Assembly: GCA_036269075.1 (NCBI GenBank)
Contig: DATASX010000045.1
Coordinates: 1 to 64,000, forward strand
Origin: Sporichthyaceae bacterium
GTDB taxonomy: Bacteria > Actinomycetota > Actinomycetes > Sporichthyales > Sporichthyaceae
Direction: 5' to 3'
Length of the DNA: 64,000 nucleotides
A program made the position numbers and the translations under genes. The stretch's first letter is position 1, and each line of letters starts with the position of its first letter. Below, piece after piece: positions 36,156 through 45,814 of this stretch. The notes under the pieces are model-generated. The model saw only the letters and a program-made list of their open reading frames with translations. It searched no databases and had not been told where the DNA came from.

Positions 36156-36622
36156 CGGCGCTCGCGCAGCTGTCCTGCTGCCCGATGGACGGCGTCGATT
36201 ATCTTCTCGTACCCCGTGCAGCGGCACAGGTTGCCGGCAAGGGCTTCCCGCACCTCCAGTTCTGACGGTTCATCAGATCTGGAGAGCAGTTCGTGCACCG
36301 CAACGACGAAGCCGGGGGTGCAGAAGCCGCACTGGACCGCCCCCGCTGCCAGGAACGCCCGGCCCACGAATCCCCGGTCGTCCCCCGCGCTCAGCCCCTC
36401 GACGGTGACGACCTCGCGTCCGTGCGCCTGGCCGGCGGCCACCAGGCACGAGCAGACCGGCAGGCTGTCGAGCAGAACCGTGCAGGAGCCGCATTCCCCC
36501 TGCTCGCAGGCATTCTTGGACCCGGGCAGACCCATCCGTTCGCGCAGGACGTGCAGTAGGCTCTCGCCGCCCCAGCCGATCTCGACGGTGGTCGGGACGC
36601 CGTTGACCGTGAGCCGCAACAT
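36152..36622 (-). CDS. Xanthine dehydrogenase, 2Fe-2S subunit
   Basis: 156 residues. It has a plant-type ferredoxin cluster (KNACEQGECGSCTVLLD plus a later Cys in PVCSC) and a helical second cluster domain (VQCGFCTPGFVVAVHELL and LAGNLCRCTGYEKI). It passes electrons from molybdenum to FAD. Both ends overlap neighbours by 4 bases, so stoichiometric expression is likely. Confidence 0.94.
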   Translation of the reverse strand: MLRLTVNGVPTTVEIGWGGESLLHVLRERMGLPGSKNACEQGECGSCTVLLDSLPVCSCLVAAGQAHGREVVTVEGLSAGDDRGFVGRAFLAAGAVQCGFCTPGFVVAVHELLSRSDEPSELEVREALAGNLCRCTGYEKIIDAVHRAAGQLRERR

Positions 36623-37491
36623 CAGTGCGCTCCCGTGGCGAGCGCCGGCGCGCGGAGCCAATCCACCGCGCGCCGGGCCAGAACCTCGAGGGCATGGCGT
36701 CGGTATGCGGCCGAGCCGCGTTGGTCGTCGATCGGACGCGCCGCGGCGGCGACCAGTTCGGCGAAGCGGGCCACCGCCGCCCGTGGCAGTGCGGCGGGCT
36801 CCCACCCGATCGCGTCGAGTGCGGTGGCCAGCTGCTCCTCCGCCGCCGCCGCGCACACCGGCGTGGGTGCGGCTGAACCGATACCGGTACCAACCCGACG
36901 GGCGAGGGGATCGACGCACAGCGCGAATGAACACACGGCGATGACCATCGCATTGCGGGGCCCGACTTTCGCGAAAGTCTGCATCGGACCGGTCACCGGG
37001 ACCTCGACCGCCACGATCAACTCGTCCGGCGCCAGCGCACTGCGGCCCGGTCCGACGAAGAATTCCGCAGCGGAGATCTCCCGCGACCCGCGAACCGAGA
37101 CGACCCGGACCGTCGCGCCAGTGGCGAGCAGGACAGGGTGCGCGTCGCCGGCGGGCGAGGCCGTTCCGAGGTTCCCGCCGAGGGTGGCCCGGTTGCGGAT
37201 CTGCGGCGAGCCCACGGTGCGGGCGGCGGCGGCCAGCGCCGGGAGCCCTTCGCCGAAGCGGTCGACGATCTGGGCAAAGGTGATGCCGGCGCGCAACGTG
37301 ATCTTTTCCGGCGTCTCCTCGTAGCCGCCCAACTCGGCGAGCCCGTCGAGGTCGAGCAGGGCCGCCGGGCGGTGGTCACCGAGATTGAGCTCGACCATCA
37401 CGTCGGTGCCACCAGCTATCACCAACGCATCGGGTCGTTCCGCCCTCAGCCGCAGGGCCTCGCCGAACGAGCGCGGGCGCAGGAACTCCAT
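36622..37491 (-). CDS. Xanthine dehydrogenase, FAD subunit
   Basis: 289 residues. FAD-binding PCMH-type subunit: ALVIAGGTDVMVELNLGD near residue 25, RNRATLGGNLGTASPAGDAH near 100 (FAD pyrophosphate loop), and the C-terminal CO-dehydrogenase flavoprotein domain with MQTFAKVGPRNAMVIAV. Starts 4 bases after the uricase stop. Confidence 0.92.
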   Translation of the reverse strand: MEFLRPRSFGEALRLRAERPDALVIAGGTDVMVELNLGDHRPAALLDLDGLAELGGYEETPEKITLRAGITFAQIVDRFGEGLPALAAAARTVGSPQIRNRATLGGNLGTASPAGDAHPVLLATGATVRVVSVRGSREISAAEFFVGPGRSALAPDELIVAVEVPVTGPMQTFAKVGPRNAMVIAVCSFALCVDPLARRVGTGIGSAAPTPVCAAAAEEQLATALDAIGWEPAALPRAAVARFAELVAAAARPIDDQRGSAAYRRHALEVLARRAVDWLRAPALATGAH

Positions 37492-37495
37492 GCCC

Positions 37496-38359
37496 TCACC
37501 AGGCCCGAAGGTCGGCGGCGGTTCCGGCACGCAGCACGGTGCCCTCGATGAGGCCGTACGGGCGGTCGGCGGCGGAGAAGACCGTGCCGGGATTGTCACG
37601 ACCGAACGGGGCCAGATCGGCGAGGAAGTGGTGCCGGTTGGGCAGCGCCAGGCGCACCTCGCCAACCGTCGGCACCTCGTCGATCACCCGTGCCCCCATG
37701 GCGAACAGTGTCTGCTGCAGAGATCGACTGTAGGTCCCGGCAAAGGCGGTGAGCAGGCAATCGCGCACACGCCCGTAGCGTTCGTCCCATTGGCCCGGTT
37801 CGGTCACGTCCCCGTCATATCGCCATCGGGCGGTGACTGCGGTGGCGAGGATCCGGTCGCTCGCCGGCGCCAGGGTCGTGTACTCGTCGACGGCGAAGCC
37901 CGCGAACTCCGAGTCCGTCGTGTTGAGCACGACCAGATCCCGAACCCCACCGACCAAGAGGTCCGCGCCGGCACGGTGCTCGACGTGCACGGTGCGGATC
38001 TCGGAGCCGTCACGGCGGAACGAGTGCGGGCCGAGCCGATTCCAGCCGTAGCTCTCGAGGTCGACGAACGAGCCGGTGATGGCGGCCTGGGTCGCCACGA
38101 AGTGCCGTGCCAGGCGCAGTGCGAAGGTCTCCGGCGAACCGATGCCGTCGCGGGCGAAGGCATACACGGTGTTCTTCTGCGTGTCCGTGGGCAGCACGGT
38201 CGTGTTGTCCCCGGTGAGGTGAGTGGCCGTCAGATCACCGGCGAGCGCAATGCTCACGTTCAGGTCACGCAGGACGTGCTGCTCGCCGTGCCGGTCGACG
38301 TGTACGACCCGCGTCTGGGCCTTGCCGTAACGGTTGGGCCCCAGAATCGCGTCGCTCAT
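37496..38359 (-). CDS. Urate oxidase
   Basis: 287 residues. Cofactor-free uricase converting urate to 5-hydroxyisourate. The N-terminal half has GPNRYGKAQTRVVHVDRHG and the active-site block LTGDNTTVLPTDTQKNTVYA (catalytic Thr and Lys region). The second tunnelling-fold half has SYGWNRLGPHSFRRDG, FVDLESY and the conserved GARVIDEVPTVGEVRLALPN. Strong ribosome site GAGGAG before ATG 38359. Confidence 0.95.
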   Translation of the reverse strand: MSDAILGPNRYGKAQTRVVHVDRHGEQHVLRDLNVSIALAGDLTATHLTGDNTTVLPTDTQKNTVYAFARDGIGSPETFALRLARHFVATQAAITGSFVDLESYGWNRLGPHSFRRDGSEIRTVHVEHRAGADLLVGGVRDLVVLNTTDSEFAGFAVDEYTTLAPASDRILATAVTARWRYDGDVTEPGQWDERYGRVRDCLLTAFAGTYSRSLQQTLFAMGARVIDEVPTVGEVRLALPNRHHFLADLAPFGRDNPGTVFSAADRPYGLIEGTVLRAGTAADLRAW

Positions 38360-38411
38360 CCCCGCTCCTCCGTCGCGGCGATGGCGCCCATTATGAGCTC
38401 GCTGCGCTCGC

Positions 38412-39797
38412 TCATCCGGGCGTCCTCTCCTGCAGCCGCGCCGCCACCACTCGATGCCGCGCGAGCATCTCGCCGACATCGGGGTGCGCGGGTCGACCAT
38501 CGGCCACAAGCACCCGCCCGGCGACCACCGTCTCCCGTGCCGCGATCGGCCCGCAGCGCAACCACGCCTCGATCGGGTCGGACAGCGCGCCGGCGAAGGC
38601 GACGCCGTCCTGGGCCCAGACGACGAGGTCGCCGGCAGCACCGGTCGAGAGTTCGCCGATCTCGCCGGTCCGGCCCAGACACGCCGCCCCACCGCGGGTC
38701 CCGATCTCGAGCACGTCGCGGGCGCTCAGGCTCGCGGCGCCCCCGCGCTGGCGACCCAGCAGCAACGCCGTGCGGGCCTCCAGCCACAGTGACGCCGCAT
38801 CGTTCGATGACGACCCGTCACATCCCAACCCCACCGGGGATCCGGCGGCTCGAAGGTCCTGAATCGGGCAGATCGTGCCACGGCTACCACCGGCGCCGAG
38901 GATCATGTTCGAGCTCGGGCAGTGGGCGATGCCGACCCCGGCCGCGCCGAGCCGCGCGACCTCGGCGGGGTTCGGATGCACGCAGTGCGCGACCCAGGCC
39001 CGGTCGGTGAGCCACCCGACCTCCGCGAAGTGCTCGACCGGGCGGCGGCCGAACCGCTCCAGGCAGAACGCGTCCTCGTCCGGGTCCTCCGCCAGGTGCG
39101 TGTGCAACCGGACGTCGAGCCGTTCCGCGAGCTCCGCGGTCGCCCGCATGAGCTCGGGTCGGACGCTGAACGGGGAGCAGGGCGCCAACGCGACCCGCAC
39201 CATCGACTGTGGTCCGGGGTCGTGATGGCGGGCGACCAGGCGTTCGCAGTCGGCGAGGACCTCGTCGTCGTCCTGGACGACCGAGTCCGGCGGCAGGCCG
39301 CCGTCCTTGACCGAGAGACTCATCGAGCCGCGGGTGGGATGGAACCGCAGGCCGACCTCGGCGGCGGCCTCGATCTGTGCCGACCACACGTCGCCACCGC
39401 CGTGCGGGGCGATGTACAGGTGGTCCGTGCTGGTGGTCGTGCCACCGAGTGCGAGCTCCACCAGGCCGACCCACGCCGAGAGATACGAGGCCTCGGCGTC
39501 CAACCCGGCCCACACCGGGTAGAGGCGCACCAGCCACTCGAACAGGGTCCGGTCGACGACGGGAGCGAACGCGCGGGTCAGGTTCTGGTAGAGGTGGTGA
39601 TGGGTGTTCACCAGCCCGGGCGTGACCAGGCAACCCGTCGCGTCGATCGTGTGCTTCGCCGCGGGCGCCGGGTCGGGAGCCGCGCCGATCGCGGTGACGA
39701 CTCCGGCGGTGATCGCGACCCAACCGCCGGGCAGCTCGCGGCGCTGCGCGTCGCAGGTCGCCAGCAGGGCGGCGTTGTGGACCACGAGGTCGACCAT
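38412..39797 (-). CDS. 8-oxoguanine/guanine-type deaminase
   Basis: 461 residues, amidohydrolase superfamily (COG0402). Metal ligands lie in TPGLVNTHHHLYQNLTRAF (HxH near 66), LHTHLAEDPDEDAF, VAHCVHP and GLGCDGSSSNDAASL. The NxHHHLYQNLTR and GCDGSSSNDA motifs match enzymes annotated as 8-oxoguanine deaminase, which occur in purine operons; they yield urate (from 8-oxoguanine) or xanthine (from guanine). A related triazine or other hydrolase cannot be excluded by sequence alone, but position between uricase and HIU hydrolase supports a purine role. Confidence 0.85.
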   Translation of the reverse strand: MVDLVVHNAALLATCDAQRRELPGGWVAITAGVVTAIGAAPDPAPAAKHTIDATGCLVTPGLVNTHHHLYQNLTRAFAPVVDRTLFEWLVRLYPVWAGLDAEASYLSAWVGLVELALGGTTTSTDHLYIAPHGGGDVWSAQIEAAAEVGLRFHPTRGSMSLSVKDGGLPPDSVVQDDDEVLADCERLVARHHDPGPQSMVRVALAPCSPFSVRPELMRATAELAERLDVRLHTHLAEDPDEDAFCLERFGRRPVEHFAEVGWLTDRAWVAHCVHPNPAEVARLGAAGVGIAHCPSSNMILGAGGSRGTICPIQDLRAAGSPVGLGCDGSSSNDAASLWLEARTALLLGRQRGGAASLSARDVLEIGTRGGAACLGRTGEIGELSTGAAGDLVVWAQDGVAFAGALSDPIEAWLRCGPIAARETVVAGRVLVADGRPAHPDVGEMLARHRVVAARLQERTPG

Positions 39798-40135
39798 CAA
39801 CTTCCCCGGTAGGTCGAGTAGGCGAACGGGCCGAGCAACAGCGGGACGTGGTGGTGCTCGTCGGCCGCGGTGATCTCGAACTCGACGGTGATTTCCGGGA
39901 AGAACGACGCCGTCCCCGCGGCGGCGAAGTAGGTGCCCGTTTCGAAGACGAGCCGATGGCGGCCGGCCGGCGGGGTGCCGGGGGCCAACCAGTCCCGCAA
40001 CCGCCCGTCGGCATCGGTGTGTCCGCGACCTGCCGTGGCCCAGGAGCCGTCGGCCTGTCGCGAGTCCAGCCGCACCGAGATTCCGGCGGCGGGCCGACCG
40101 GTGGACGTGTCCAACACGTGGGTCGACAGGCTCAT
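39797..40135 (-). CDS. 5-Hydroxyisourate hydrolase (transthyretin-like)
   Basis: 112 residues. It opens the 5-hydroxyisourate ring to OHCU. All diagnostic blocks are present: LSTHVLDTSTGRPAAGISV at the start (active-site His), a central GRLRDWL, HRLVFETGTYF, and the C-terminal tetrapeptide YRGS. Coupled by ATGA overlaps on both sides. Confidence 0.96.
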   Translation of the reverse strand: MSLSTHVLDTSTGRPAAGISVRLDSRQADGSWATAGRGHTDADGRLRDWLAPGTPPAGRHRLVFETGTYFAAAGTASFFPEITVEFEITAADEHHHVPLLLGPFAYSTYRGS

Positions 40136-41613
40136 CCGGCACCACCGGCACCGGCCCACAACCGAAGCAGCCGCAGGCCGGTGATCTCGGCCAGCTGCCC
40201 GCGGATCGCCGCCTGCTCGGCGACTTCGTTGTTTTCCAGCCGGGCGCGCAGCAGCGCCAACAGCTCGTCTCCGGAGCGGCCGGCGGCCCGGACCAGGTAG
40301 ACATGACCGAACCGCTCCTCGTAAGCCCGATTGCCCTCCGCGAGGGCGGCGGACAGTGTCGCGTCGACGCCGGCCTGCTCCCGACGCGAGGCGATCGCCT
40401 CGGCGCTTTTCCCAGCGGGCCGCTCCCCGATCCTGGGGTGCGCGGCCAGCGCCGGCAGAACATCGGGCCATGCCAAGCCGGCCACGACAGCCGCCGAGGC
40501 GGCGACCAGGGTGTCGAGGCTCTGGTAGGGGCGGCCTTGCGCCAGCGCCTGCGCCCACGCCCGCGCGGCGCAGCAACCCGCGATCTGGGCCTCGGCCGCC
40601 GCGCCCGGCAGTTCGTTCCACCAACGCAGGCCGGTGTCGGCCAGGGCGTCGGCGGTCGGGTCGCCCCAGAGCCGGATCCGGGCCAGGCCGCCGTCCGGGA
40701 TGAGCTCGAGCCGGACCTGACGGACAATCAGATCGCCGTCCAGCCCGGCGTCGTGGCCGAACCAGTGCCGGGTGTCCGGCTGGATCGCGGTGCGCGGCAG
40801 CAGCGGGTGCCACTGGCCGTCGAGACCCAGCGCCGTCAAGGCCACGGCGGCCGGCGCATTGCCGACGAAGTGCGTGGTGTCGACGACGGCCTGCCGGATC
40901 CGGCCCGGCGCCGCGAGTCCGAGCAGGATCCAGTCCGTCCCGCCGTCGCGCCGCCGTCGCGTCTCCCAACCGTCGCCCATGGACACCGCATTGCCCGGGG
41001 CGATCGCATGCTCGGGCGGGGAGTAGAAGCGGTCGCTGCAGCCGAGCACGACCCCGCCGTTCTCGGCCGCCGCCAGGTCGACGCTCACCCCGGCCCAACG
41101 CCGTGGATCCGACACCACCTCGCCGAGGACGCGCAGGCGGGCGACCCCGCCGTCCGGGTGGATGGTCAGTCGGACGTGGCTGGCCAGCACCGGAGTCGCC
41201 ACCTCGATGACATTGGCCGTGTCACCGGCGAGATCATGACGCAGCGTCAGGTGTGTCCAGTCCGGGTACGCCGCCACGTCGGCGGCGGCCGGCCACCCGT
41301 CGTGCCAACAGGCCTCCAGTTCGCACGAGGTGGGGTAGTTGCCGCGGAAGAACGCGGTGTCCACGACGATCCGACGGATGATGCCGGGCACCCCGAGGCG
41401 CACGATCACCCAGTCCTCTCCGGGTGAGCGACGGCGGCGGGTCTCCCAGCCGTCGTAGATCTGCCCGCGCGGCCCCATCGTGTGCGGGGTGAAGGTCGGC
41501 GGTGCGGGCTTGACCAGATTCTCCTTCTCGGCGAACGTCTCGTCGTTCGCGAGCAGGACGCTCCCGCCGAGAGCCCGCGACGCGAGATCGACCCAACTCG
41601 GGTCCGCGCTCAT
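40132..41613 (-). CDS. Allantoicase-OHCU decarboxylase fusion
   Basis: 493 residues. Residues 1 to about 325 are allantoicase with its two jelly-roll repeats: [11 protein letters not shown] and [32 protein letters not shown] and [12 protein letters not shown]. Residues 332-490 are OHCU decarboxylase: [29 protein letters not shown] (catalytic His near 391) and the EQAGV helix. The two domains act at different points of the same pathway (allantoate to ureidoglycolate plus urea; OHCU to S-allantoin). No stop or frameshift lies between them. Confidence 0.92.
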   Translation of the reverse strand: MSADPSWVDLASRALGGSVLLANDETFAEKENLVKPAPPTFTPHTMGPRGQIYDGWETRRRRSPGEDWVIVRLGVPGIIRRIVVDTAFFRGNYPTSCELEACWHDGWPAAADVAAYPDWTHLTLRHDLAGDTANVIEVATPVLASHVRLTIHPDGGVARLRVLGEVVSDPRRWAGVSVDLAAAENGGVVLGCSDRFYSPPEHAIAPGNAVSMGDGWETRRRRDGGTDWILLGLAAPGRIRQAVVDTTHFVGNAPAAVALTALGLDGQWHPLLPRTAIQPDTRHWFGHDAGLDGDLIVRQVRLELIPDGGLARIRLWGDPTADALADTGLRWWNELPGAAAEAQIAGCCAARAWAQALAQGRPYQSLDTLVAASAAVVAGLAWPDVLPALAAHPRIGERPAGKSAEAIASRREQAGVDATLSAALAEGNRAYEERFGHVYLVRAAGRSGDELLALLRARLENNEVAEQAAIRGQLAEITGLRLLRLWAGAGGAG

Positions 41614-42968
41614 CGCGGCTCTCCCCGCGACAGCAGCCGGCCCGCCGGCGCCCCACCCGTCACGGTCCCGCCCAACCAGGTGCGGCGCACCACGCCGGAG
41701 AGCCGGCGCCCGGCGTACGGCGTGATCGGGTGACGGTGCGCCAGATCGCCGGCGACCACCGTGAACTCCTCGTCCGGCGCGAACTCGACCAGGTCGGCGG
41801 CGGCGCCCGCAACGATGGCGCCCTTGTCCCCCAGCCCGGCCAGCCGAGCCGGGCCGGGCGACATCCAAACCGACACCTCACCCAGCCCGATGCCGCGCGA
41901 CCGGGCGGCCGTCCACACCACGGGCAGACCCAACTGCAACGAGGACACCCCGCCCCAGGCCGTCGCGAAATCCCCGACCTCAGCGCCCCGCGGGCGCTTG
42001 AGTTCGGGCGGGCTGGGTGAGTGGTCCGAGACCACGGCGTCGATGACCCCGGACCGCAGCCCGGCCCAGAGCGCGTCGCAGTTCGCGGCGTCGCGCACGG
42101 GAGGGCAACACTTGAACTCCGTCGCCCCGGGCAGCACCGCCGCCGAGTTGAGCGTCAGGTAGTGCGGGCAGGTCTCCACCGTGACCGGTACTCCCTCGGC
42201 GCGCGCCGCGGCGAGCGCCGGGAGGGCCGCGGCGGCGGAAAGGTGCAGTACGTGCACCCGGGCGCCGGTCCGCCGCGCCGCGTCCAGGACTGCCTCGACG
42301 GCGGAGACCTCCGCGGCGGGCGGGCGGGAGGCGAGGAACGCCGGGTAGCCGGGGCCGGCAGGCGGTGCGACCGCCAGCACCGCCGCGTCCTCGGCGTGCA
42401 CGATCAACAGGGCGTCCAGCGCGGCCACCAGTTCCGCGGCACGCAGGAGGCCGGCGCCGTCCAGCGGCGGAAACTCCGGCACGCCGGAGTCGGCGAGGAA
42501 GCATTTGAAACCAAACACACCCGCGGCGTGCAGCCCGGACAGCGCTGCACCATCGCCGAGATTGCCCGGCACCACCCCGCCCCAGAACCCGACATCGACG
42601 TGGACGCGCCCGGCCGCCGCGGCACGCTTGATCGCGAGCGCTTCCGCGTCCAGCGTCGGCGGCAGGCTGTTCAGCGGCATGTCCAACAGCGTCGTGACTC
42701 CACCGGCCGCGGCCGCGCGCGTGGCCGTGGCGAAGCCCTCCCAGTGCGTGCGCCCCGGCTCGTTCACGTGCACGTGGGTGTCCACCAGCCCCGGCAGCAG
42801 AACGGCGTCGGTGCCCAACTCCTCGGTCCGCGCCGCGGGCACAGCGGCATCCACCTCCACCACCGCCTCGATGCGGCCGGCGGACACGACCACGGCCGCG
42901 GGTCGCTCGCCCGCGGGCAGCATCGCGCGCCGGGCCCGGATCACCAGGTCAGCCGCTCCGCTTGGCAT
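41610..42968 (-). CDS. allB: Allantoinase
   Basis: 452 residues, cyclic amidohydrolase opening allantoin to allantoate. Metal and active-site blocks are [20 protein letters not shown] (near 58), [11 protein letters not shown] (carbamylated Lys position), [23 protein letters not shown] and [13 protein letters not shown]. It is the first gene of the nine-gene purine operon and is coupled to the allantoicase gene (ATGA). Confidence 0.95.
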   Translation of the reverse strand: MPSGAADLVIRARRAMLPAGERPAAVVVSAGRIEAVVEVDAAVPAARTEELGTDAVLLPGLVDTHVHVNEPGRTHWEGFATATRAAAAGGVTTLLDMPLNSLPPTLDAEALAIKRAAAAGRVHVDVGFWGGVVPGNLGDGAALSGLHAAGVFGFKCFLADSGVPEFPPLDGAGLLRAAELVAALDALLIVHAEDAAVLAVAPPAGPGYPAFLASRPPAAEVSAVEAVLDAARRTGARVHVLHLSAAAALPALAAARAEGVPVTVETCPHYLTLNSAAVLPGATEFKCCPPVRDAANCDALWAGLRSGVIDAVVSDHSPSPPELKRPRGAEVGDFATAWGGVSSLQLGLPVVWTAARSRGIGLGEVSVWMSPGPARLAGLGDKGAIVAGAAADLVEFAPDEEFTVVAGDLAHRHPITPYAGRRLSGVVRRTWLGGTVTGGAPAGRLLSRGEPR

Positions 42969-43385
42969 CCCGACACGCTAGCGGCCGAATACCCACCGGA
43001 CGGCCATTTGCCGGTGCCGCGCGCCCGGCTGCACACGGGAGCGAGCACTTTCAGGCCCGCCACAGCGCCCCGGACTCACTTCGACGACGTAACTACCTGC
43101 CGGAGGCCGGACATGACGACCGAAACTTTGCCGCACATATGCCGCGGACGGTCCGCCCCCGGATCGCGACACCTGGATCGAAAAGATTCAGCCCGACCCG
43201 TTCACACAGGCCAAGGGTGGACTCGCCACTCGCGTGACGCATCGAGCCTCTCCGCACTCAAACTTGTCGGAAGGGGGCTCTTACCGCAGCCATCCAGGGC
43301 CTCGCGTCCTCCCGGACCTCAACGGTACGGTCCAAGTCGCAACTGTCGACGAACGCTGAGGCGGTACACACGGCAGGATGGGTAC
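42969..43385. other. Divergent promoter region of the purine operon
   Basis: About 415 bases between allB (minus) and a plus-strand gene. It must contain the operon promoter. I see no perfect palindrome and no four-half-site GlnR box like the one at 30788. Confidence 0.5.
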
Positions 43386-43817
43386 ATGAGCGGACCGAAC
43401 CAGCGTCACCTGAACTTGCTCGCCGAGCACCGCAAAGGTGTGCTCGTGACGTTGAAGCGGGACGGGCGGCCTCAGCTGTCCAACGTGATCTACGCCTTCG
43501 CCGCAACCGGCGGCCGGGTGCGGGTATCGGTGACTGCCGACCGCGCGAAGACCCGAAACGCCGCACGCGACTCACGGGTGAGCCTGCACATCTCGACACC
43601 GGATTTCTGGACCTGGGTGGTGGCCGAAGGTGAGGCCGAGCTGACACCCGTCGCCGCCGACCCTCACGACCCCACCGTCGAGGAACTGGTCGCGCTCTAC
43701 CGCGCACTGTCCGGGGAGCACCCCGACTGGGCCGACTACCGCGCGGCGATGGTCAGCGAGCGCCGTCAGGTGCTCTCGTTCACCGTCACCCACACCTACG
43801 GCCAGACGCCGGACTGA
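43386..43817 (+). CDS. PPOX-class F420-dependent oxidoreductase
   Basis: 143-residue split beta-barrel protein. LLAEHRKGVLVTLKRDGRPQ, LSNVIYAFAATGGRVRVSV and KTRNAARDSRVSLHI form the family's phosphate- and cofactor-binding core. Actinobacterial members with this pattern use F420 or bind biliverdin/flavin. ATG 43386 has AGGA upstream. It is not obviously part of the purine operon; it is divergent from it. Confidence 0.85.
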   Translation: MSGPNQRHLNLLAEHRKGVLVTLKRDGRPQLSNVIYAFAATGGRVRVSVTADRAKTRNAARDSRVSLHISTPDFWTWVVAEGEAELTPVAADPHDPTVEELVALYRALSGEHPDWADYRAAMVSERRQVLSFTVTHTYGQTPD

Positions 43818-43866
43818 CGTCGTCTTGCGACGGTCGATCTGAAACTGACAGAGATCGTCGACCGGG

Positions 43867-44280
43867 TCAGGTCGTTACCGGCGCCCAAGCCAGCCGTTGG
43901 GCGCGTCCACCTGCTCTGTTGGGTTGCACGGTCAGGGTGAGCCCACCGTCCCACTCGCCGATCGTGCGGACCAGCGTGGTGCCGATCCAGTCCGGGATCA
44001 GCGAAACCGCCACCTGGTGGCGGACCACGTCGCCGTGCCGCGTCCAGGTGCCGGCGTAGGCGATGAACATCCGGGCCGCAGCGCCCCACTGTGCATCGGA
44101 GGCCTGATCGGCCCGTACGCCGAAGGACGGGCGGTTCCCGGCGCCGAGCATCGCCGACATCGTGCCGTCGGCGGTGTACATGATCCGGCCGAGCGGAGCC
44201 TCACCGAGCGGCTTCTCCACCGTCCCGTCGGAGGCGATCACCTCGAAGGCGGCCAGCGTCCACGTCCCGATCAGATCCAC
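43867..44280 (-). CDS. Lipocalin-like domain protein
   Basis: 137 residues matching the Lipocalin_5 pattern: DLIGTWTLAAFEVIASDGTV, a GEAPLGRIMYTADGTMSAML strand pair, FIAYAGTWTRHGDVVRHQV and late strand EWDGGLTLTV. The GTG start immediately precedes the GTW motif. Probably binds a small hydrophobic ligand; the family is uncharacterised. Convergent with the PPOX gene. Confidence 0.75.
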   Translation of the reverse strand: MDLIGTWTLAAFEVIASDGTVEKPLGEAPLGRIMYTADGTMSAMLGAGNRPSFGVRADQASDAQWGAAARMFIAYAGTWTRHGDVVRHQVAVSLIPDWIGTTLVRTIGEWDGGLTLTVQPNRAGGRAQRLAWAPVTT

Positions 44281-44517
44281 GAACGCAATCCTGTCAGGTC
44301 GTAGAGCCGGACCCGGCCAGTTCCCCTGCACACCTACCGTCGCCCGCCGCGGATCCGCATTCCCGGACCGCGCACCGGCGGCGACACTGGCGGCCCACGA
44401 CGTTCGGCGAAGATCGCGAGAATGCCCGTGCACAGGTGGACGGGCTTCCGGTCGGGCTCGAACCATCGTGACCGCCGGCGAACAACAGCGAATCGGAAGC
44501 GGGACGATGCCAAGATG

Positions 44518-44530
44518 TGACAGACCGTCA
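44518..44530. repeat. TGACG-type palindrome, one mismatch
   Basis: TGACA-GAC-CGTCA, 29 bases downstream-side of the next minus-strand gene end. Confidence 0.5.
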
Positions 44531-44558
44531 CTACTGGTGGTCGCCCTCCGCCACCGCT

Positions 44559-44783
44559 TCAGATCGCCCGTACCTCGACACCGGCAACCGGCGAGGACTC
44601 TCCGGCGGCCTCCGTTGGGTCGACGGTCCGTTCGACAGGGAACCGGGCCGGTACCGGCAGGCCGGCGAGGGCCGCGCGGTACTCCTGTTCGGCCTGCAGG
44701 CGGGCGGCCAGGGCCCTGCGGGTTGCGGGGCACACGGAGGCGACGGCGAGGTGGTCGAGGTCCGAGGACCGGTCATACCCCAT
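44559..44783 (-). CDS. Small hypothetical protein
   Basis: 74 residues from ATG 44783 with GGGGGAG at good spacing. A helical middle (ATRRALAARLQAEQEYRAAL) and an acidic C-terminal tail; no signal peptide or known domain. Composition and ribosome site support coding. Confidence 0.55.
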   Translation of the reverse strand: MGYDRSSDLDHLAVASVCPATRRALAARLQAEQEYRAALAGLPVPARFPVERTVDPTEAAGESSPVAGVEVRAI

Positions 44784-45103
44784 CGACCAGCTCCCCCGTT
44801 CCCTCGAACCCGACCCCGCGCGCAGCCCGGTCCAGGCGGAGAACCTGACGTGGGCAAACTCAAGTGTGCGCCGCGTATGTTGCGTCAACATGAACACCAC
44901 TCACCATTTTGTGGCCGGATGGATCAAAGCAGGCAGTCTTGATCGACCCGGGCGGCTACGGGCCGGGGCCAGGCGTGCTGACTGGCAGTCAGATACCTGT
45001 CCCGGCAGGACGTAGATCGACTCGGCCGCCCCCCGTCCCATTGCCGGGACTGGACTGAACGCACCCTTCGTGCGAACATCCGTTCGAACGAAAGGGGTGG
45101 GCC
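44784..45103. other. Spacer with palindrome
   Basis: Contains a perfect CTGACT-GGC-AGTCAG palindrome (44978-44992), a variant of the TGACG repeat. No gene. Confidence 0.45.
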
Positions 45104-45289
45104 GTGCGCCACCAGTGGATCGCCACCAGCGACGACCAGGCCTGGGGACCGTTCTCCAACCAGGCCGAAGCCGAACGCTGGATCGTCAGTCACCACCCGG
45201 ACGCAACGGCAACCTGGATCAGACCCCCCGACCAAGGGAACGATCTCACCCGAAGCCAAGACCGAGGCGCCGGCGACGCGGGCAACTAG
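45104..45289 (+). CDS. Small hypothetical protein
   Basis: 61 residues from a GTG preceded by AAAGGGG. It contains HQWIATSDDQAWGPFSNQAE and ERWIVSHHPDATATWI, a compact Trp-rich alpha/beta pattern seen in small actinobacterial proteins, with a polar tail. Family not known to me. Confidence 0.6.
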   Translation: MRHQWIATSDDQAWGPFSNQAEAERWIVSHHPDATATWIRPPDQGNDLTRSQDRGAGDAGN

Positions 45290-45382
45290 GCGCAGCCTGC
45301 TTGAACCCGCGGCCCCAGCACCAAGCCGGCTCAGACTCCTTACGCATCCGACGTTGCGTGCTCTGCCTGGCCCGCGGGGCGG

Positions 45383-45814
45383 TCAGGGCAGTTGCAGTGT
45401 GCGGTCGGCCTCGACGTGGACGGAGTGGTTGGTCGGGTCCTGCAGGTCCGCCTTGATCTCGACAAGTTGGCCGGATCGGAAGCGCCCGTTGCGGGATCGG
45501 ACGGTGATGTCGTGGGTGCCTGGGGCGCCGGTGCATTCGGGGGTGGTGCGGACGGTGCCGAGGTTGCGGCCGGAGGGCAGGTTGACGGCTACGACGAGGG
45601 TTTGGGTGTCGGTGTCGCACTCGTAGGCGAGGGTCACCACGACTCTGGGTCCGGCCGCGCCGGGTGCCATGGCGCCGAGAATGCTGAGTCCGGCGGTCTG
45701 CGCTCCGGCGGGCGCGGCCGGCGACAGGGACAGGACTCCGGTGACCGCTGCGGCCAACACGGCGGTGCGCTTCGGCGTTGAGAGTGGCACGGGGCGGGGA
45801 TTGGGTGTGGACAT
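45383..45814 (-). CDS. Secreted protein of unknown function
   Basis: 143 residues; ATG with an excellent AAGGAGAA site. A signal peptide (AVLAAAVTGVLSLSPAAPAGA, cleavage near AQT) is followed by a beta-rich domain with two cysteines (AYECDTDTQTLVVAV, TPECTGAPG). The C-terminus NHSVHVEADRTLQ is repeated in a remnant beside the tRNA-Met gene (48110-48179), so this family once had a second copy nearby. Confidence 0.78.
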   Translation of the reverse strand: MSTPNPRPVPLSTPKRTAVLAAAVTGVLSLSPAAPAGAQTAGLSILGAMAPGAAGPRVVVTLAYECDTDTQTLVVAVNLPSGRNLGTVRTTPECTGAPGTHDITVRSRNGRFRSGQLVEIKADLQDPTNHSVHVEADRTLQLP

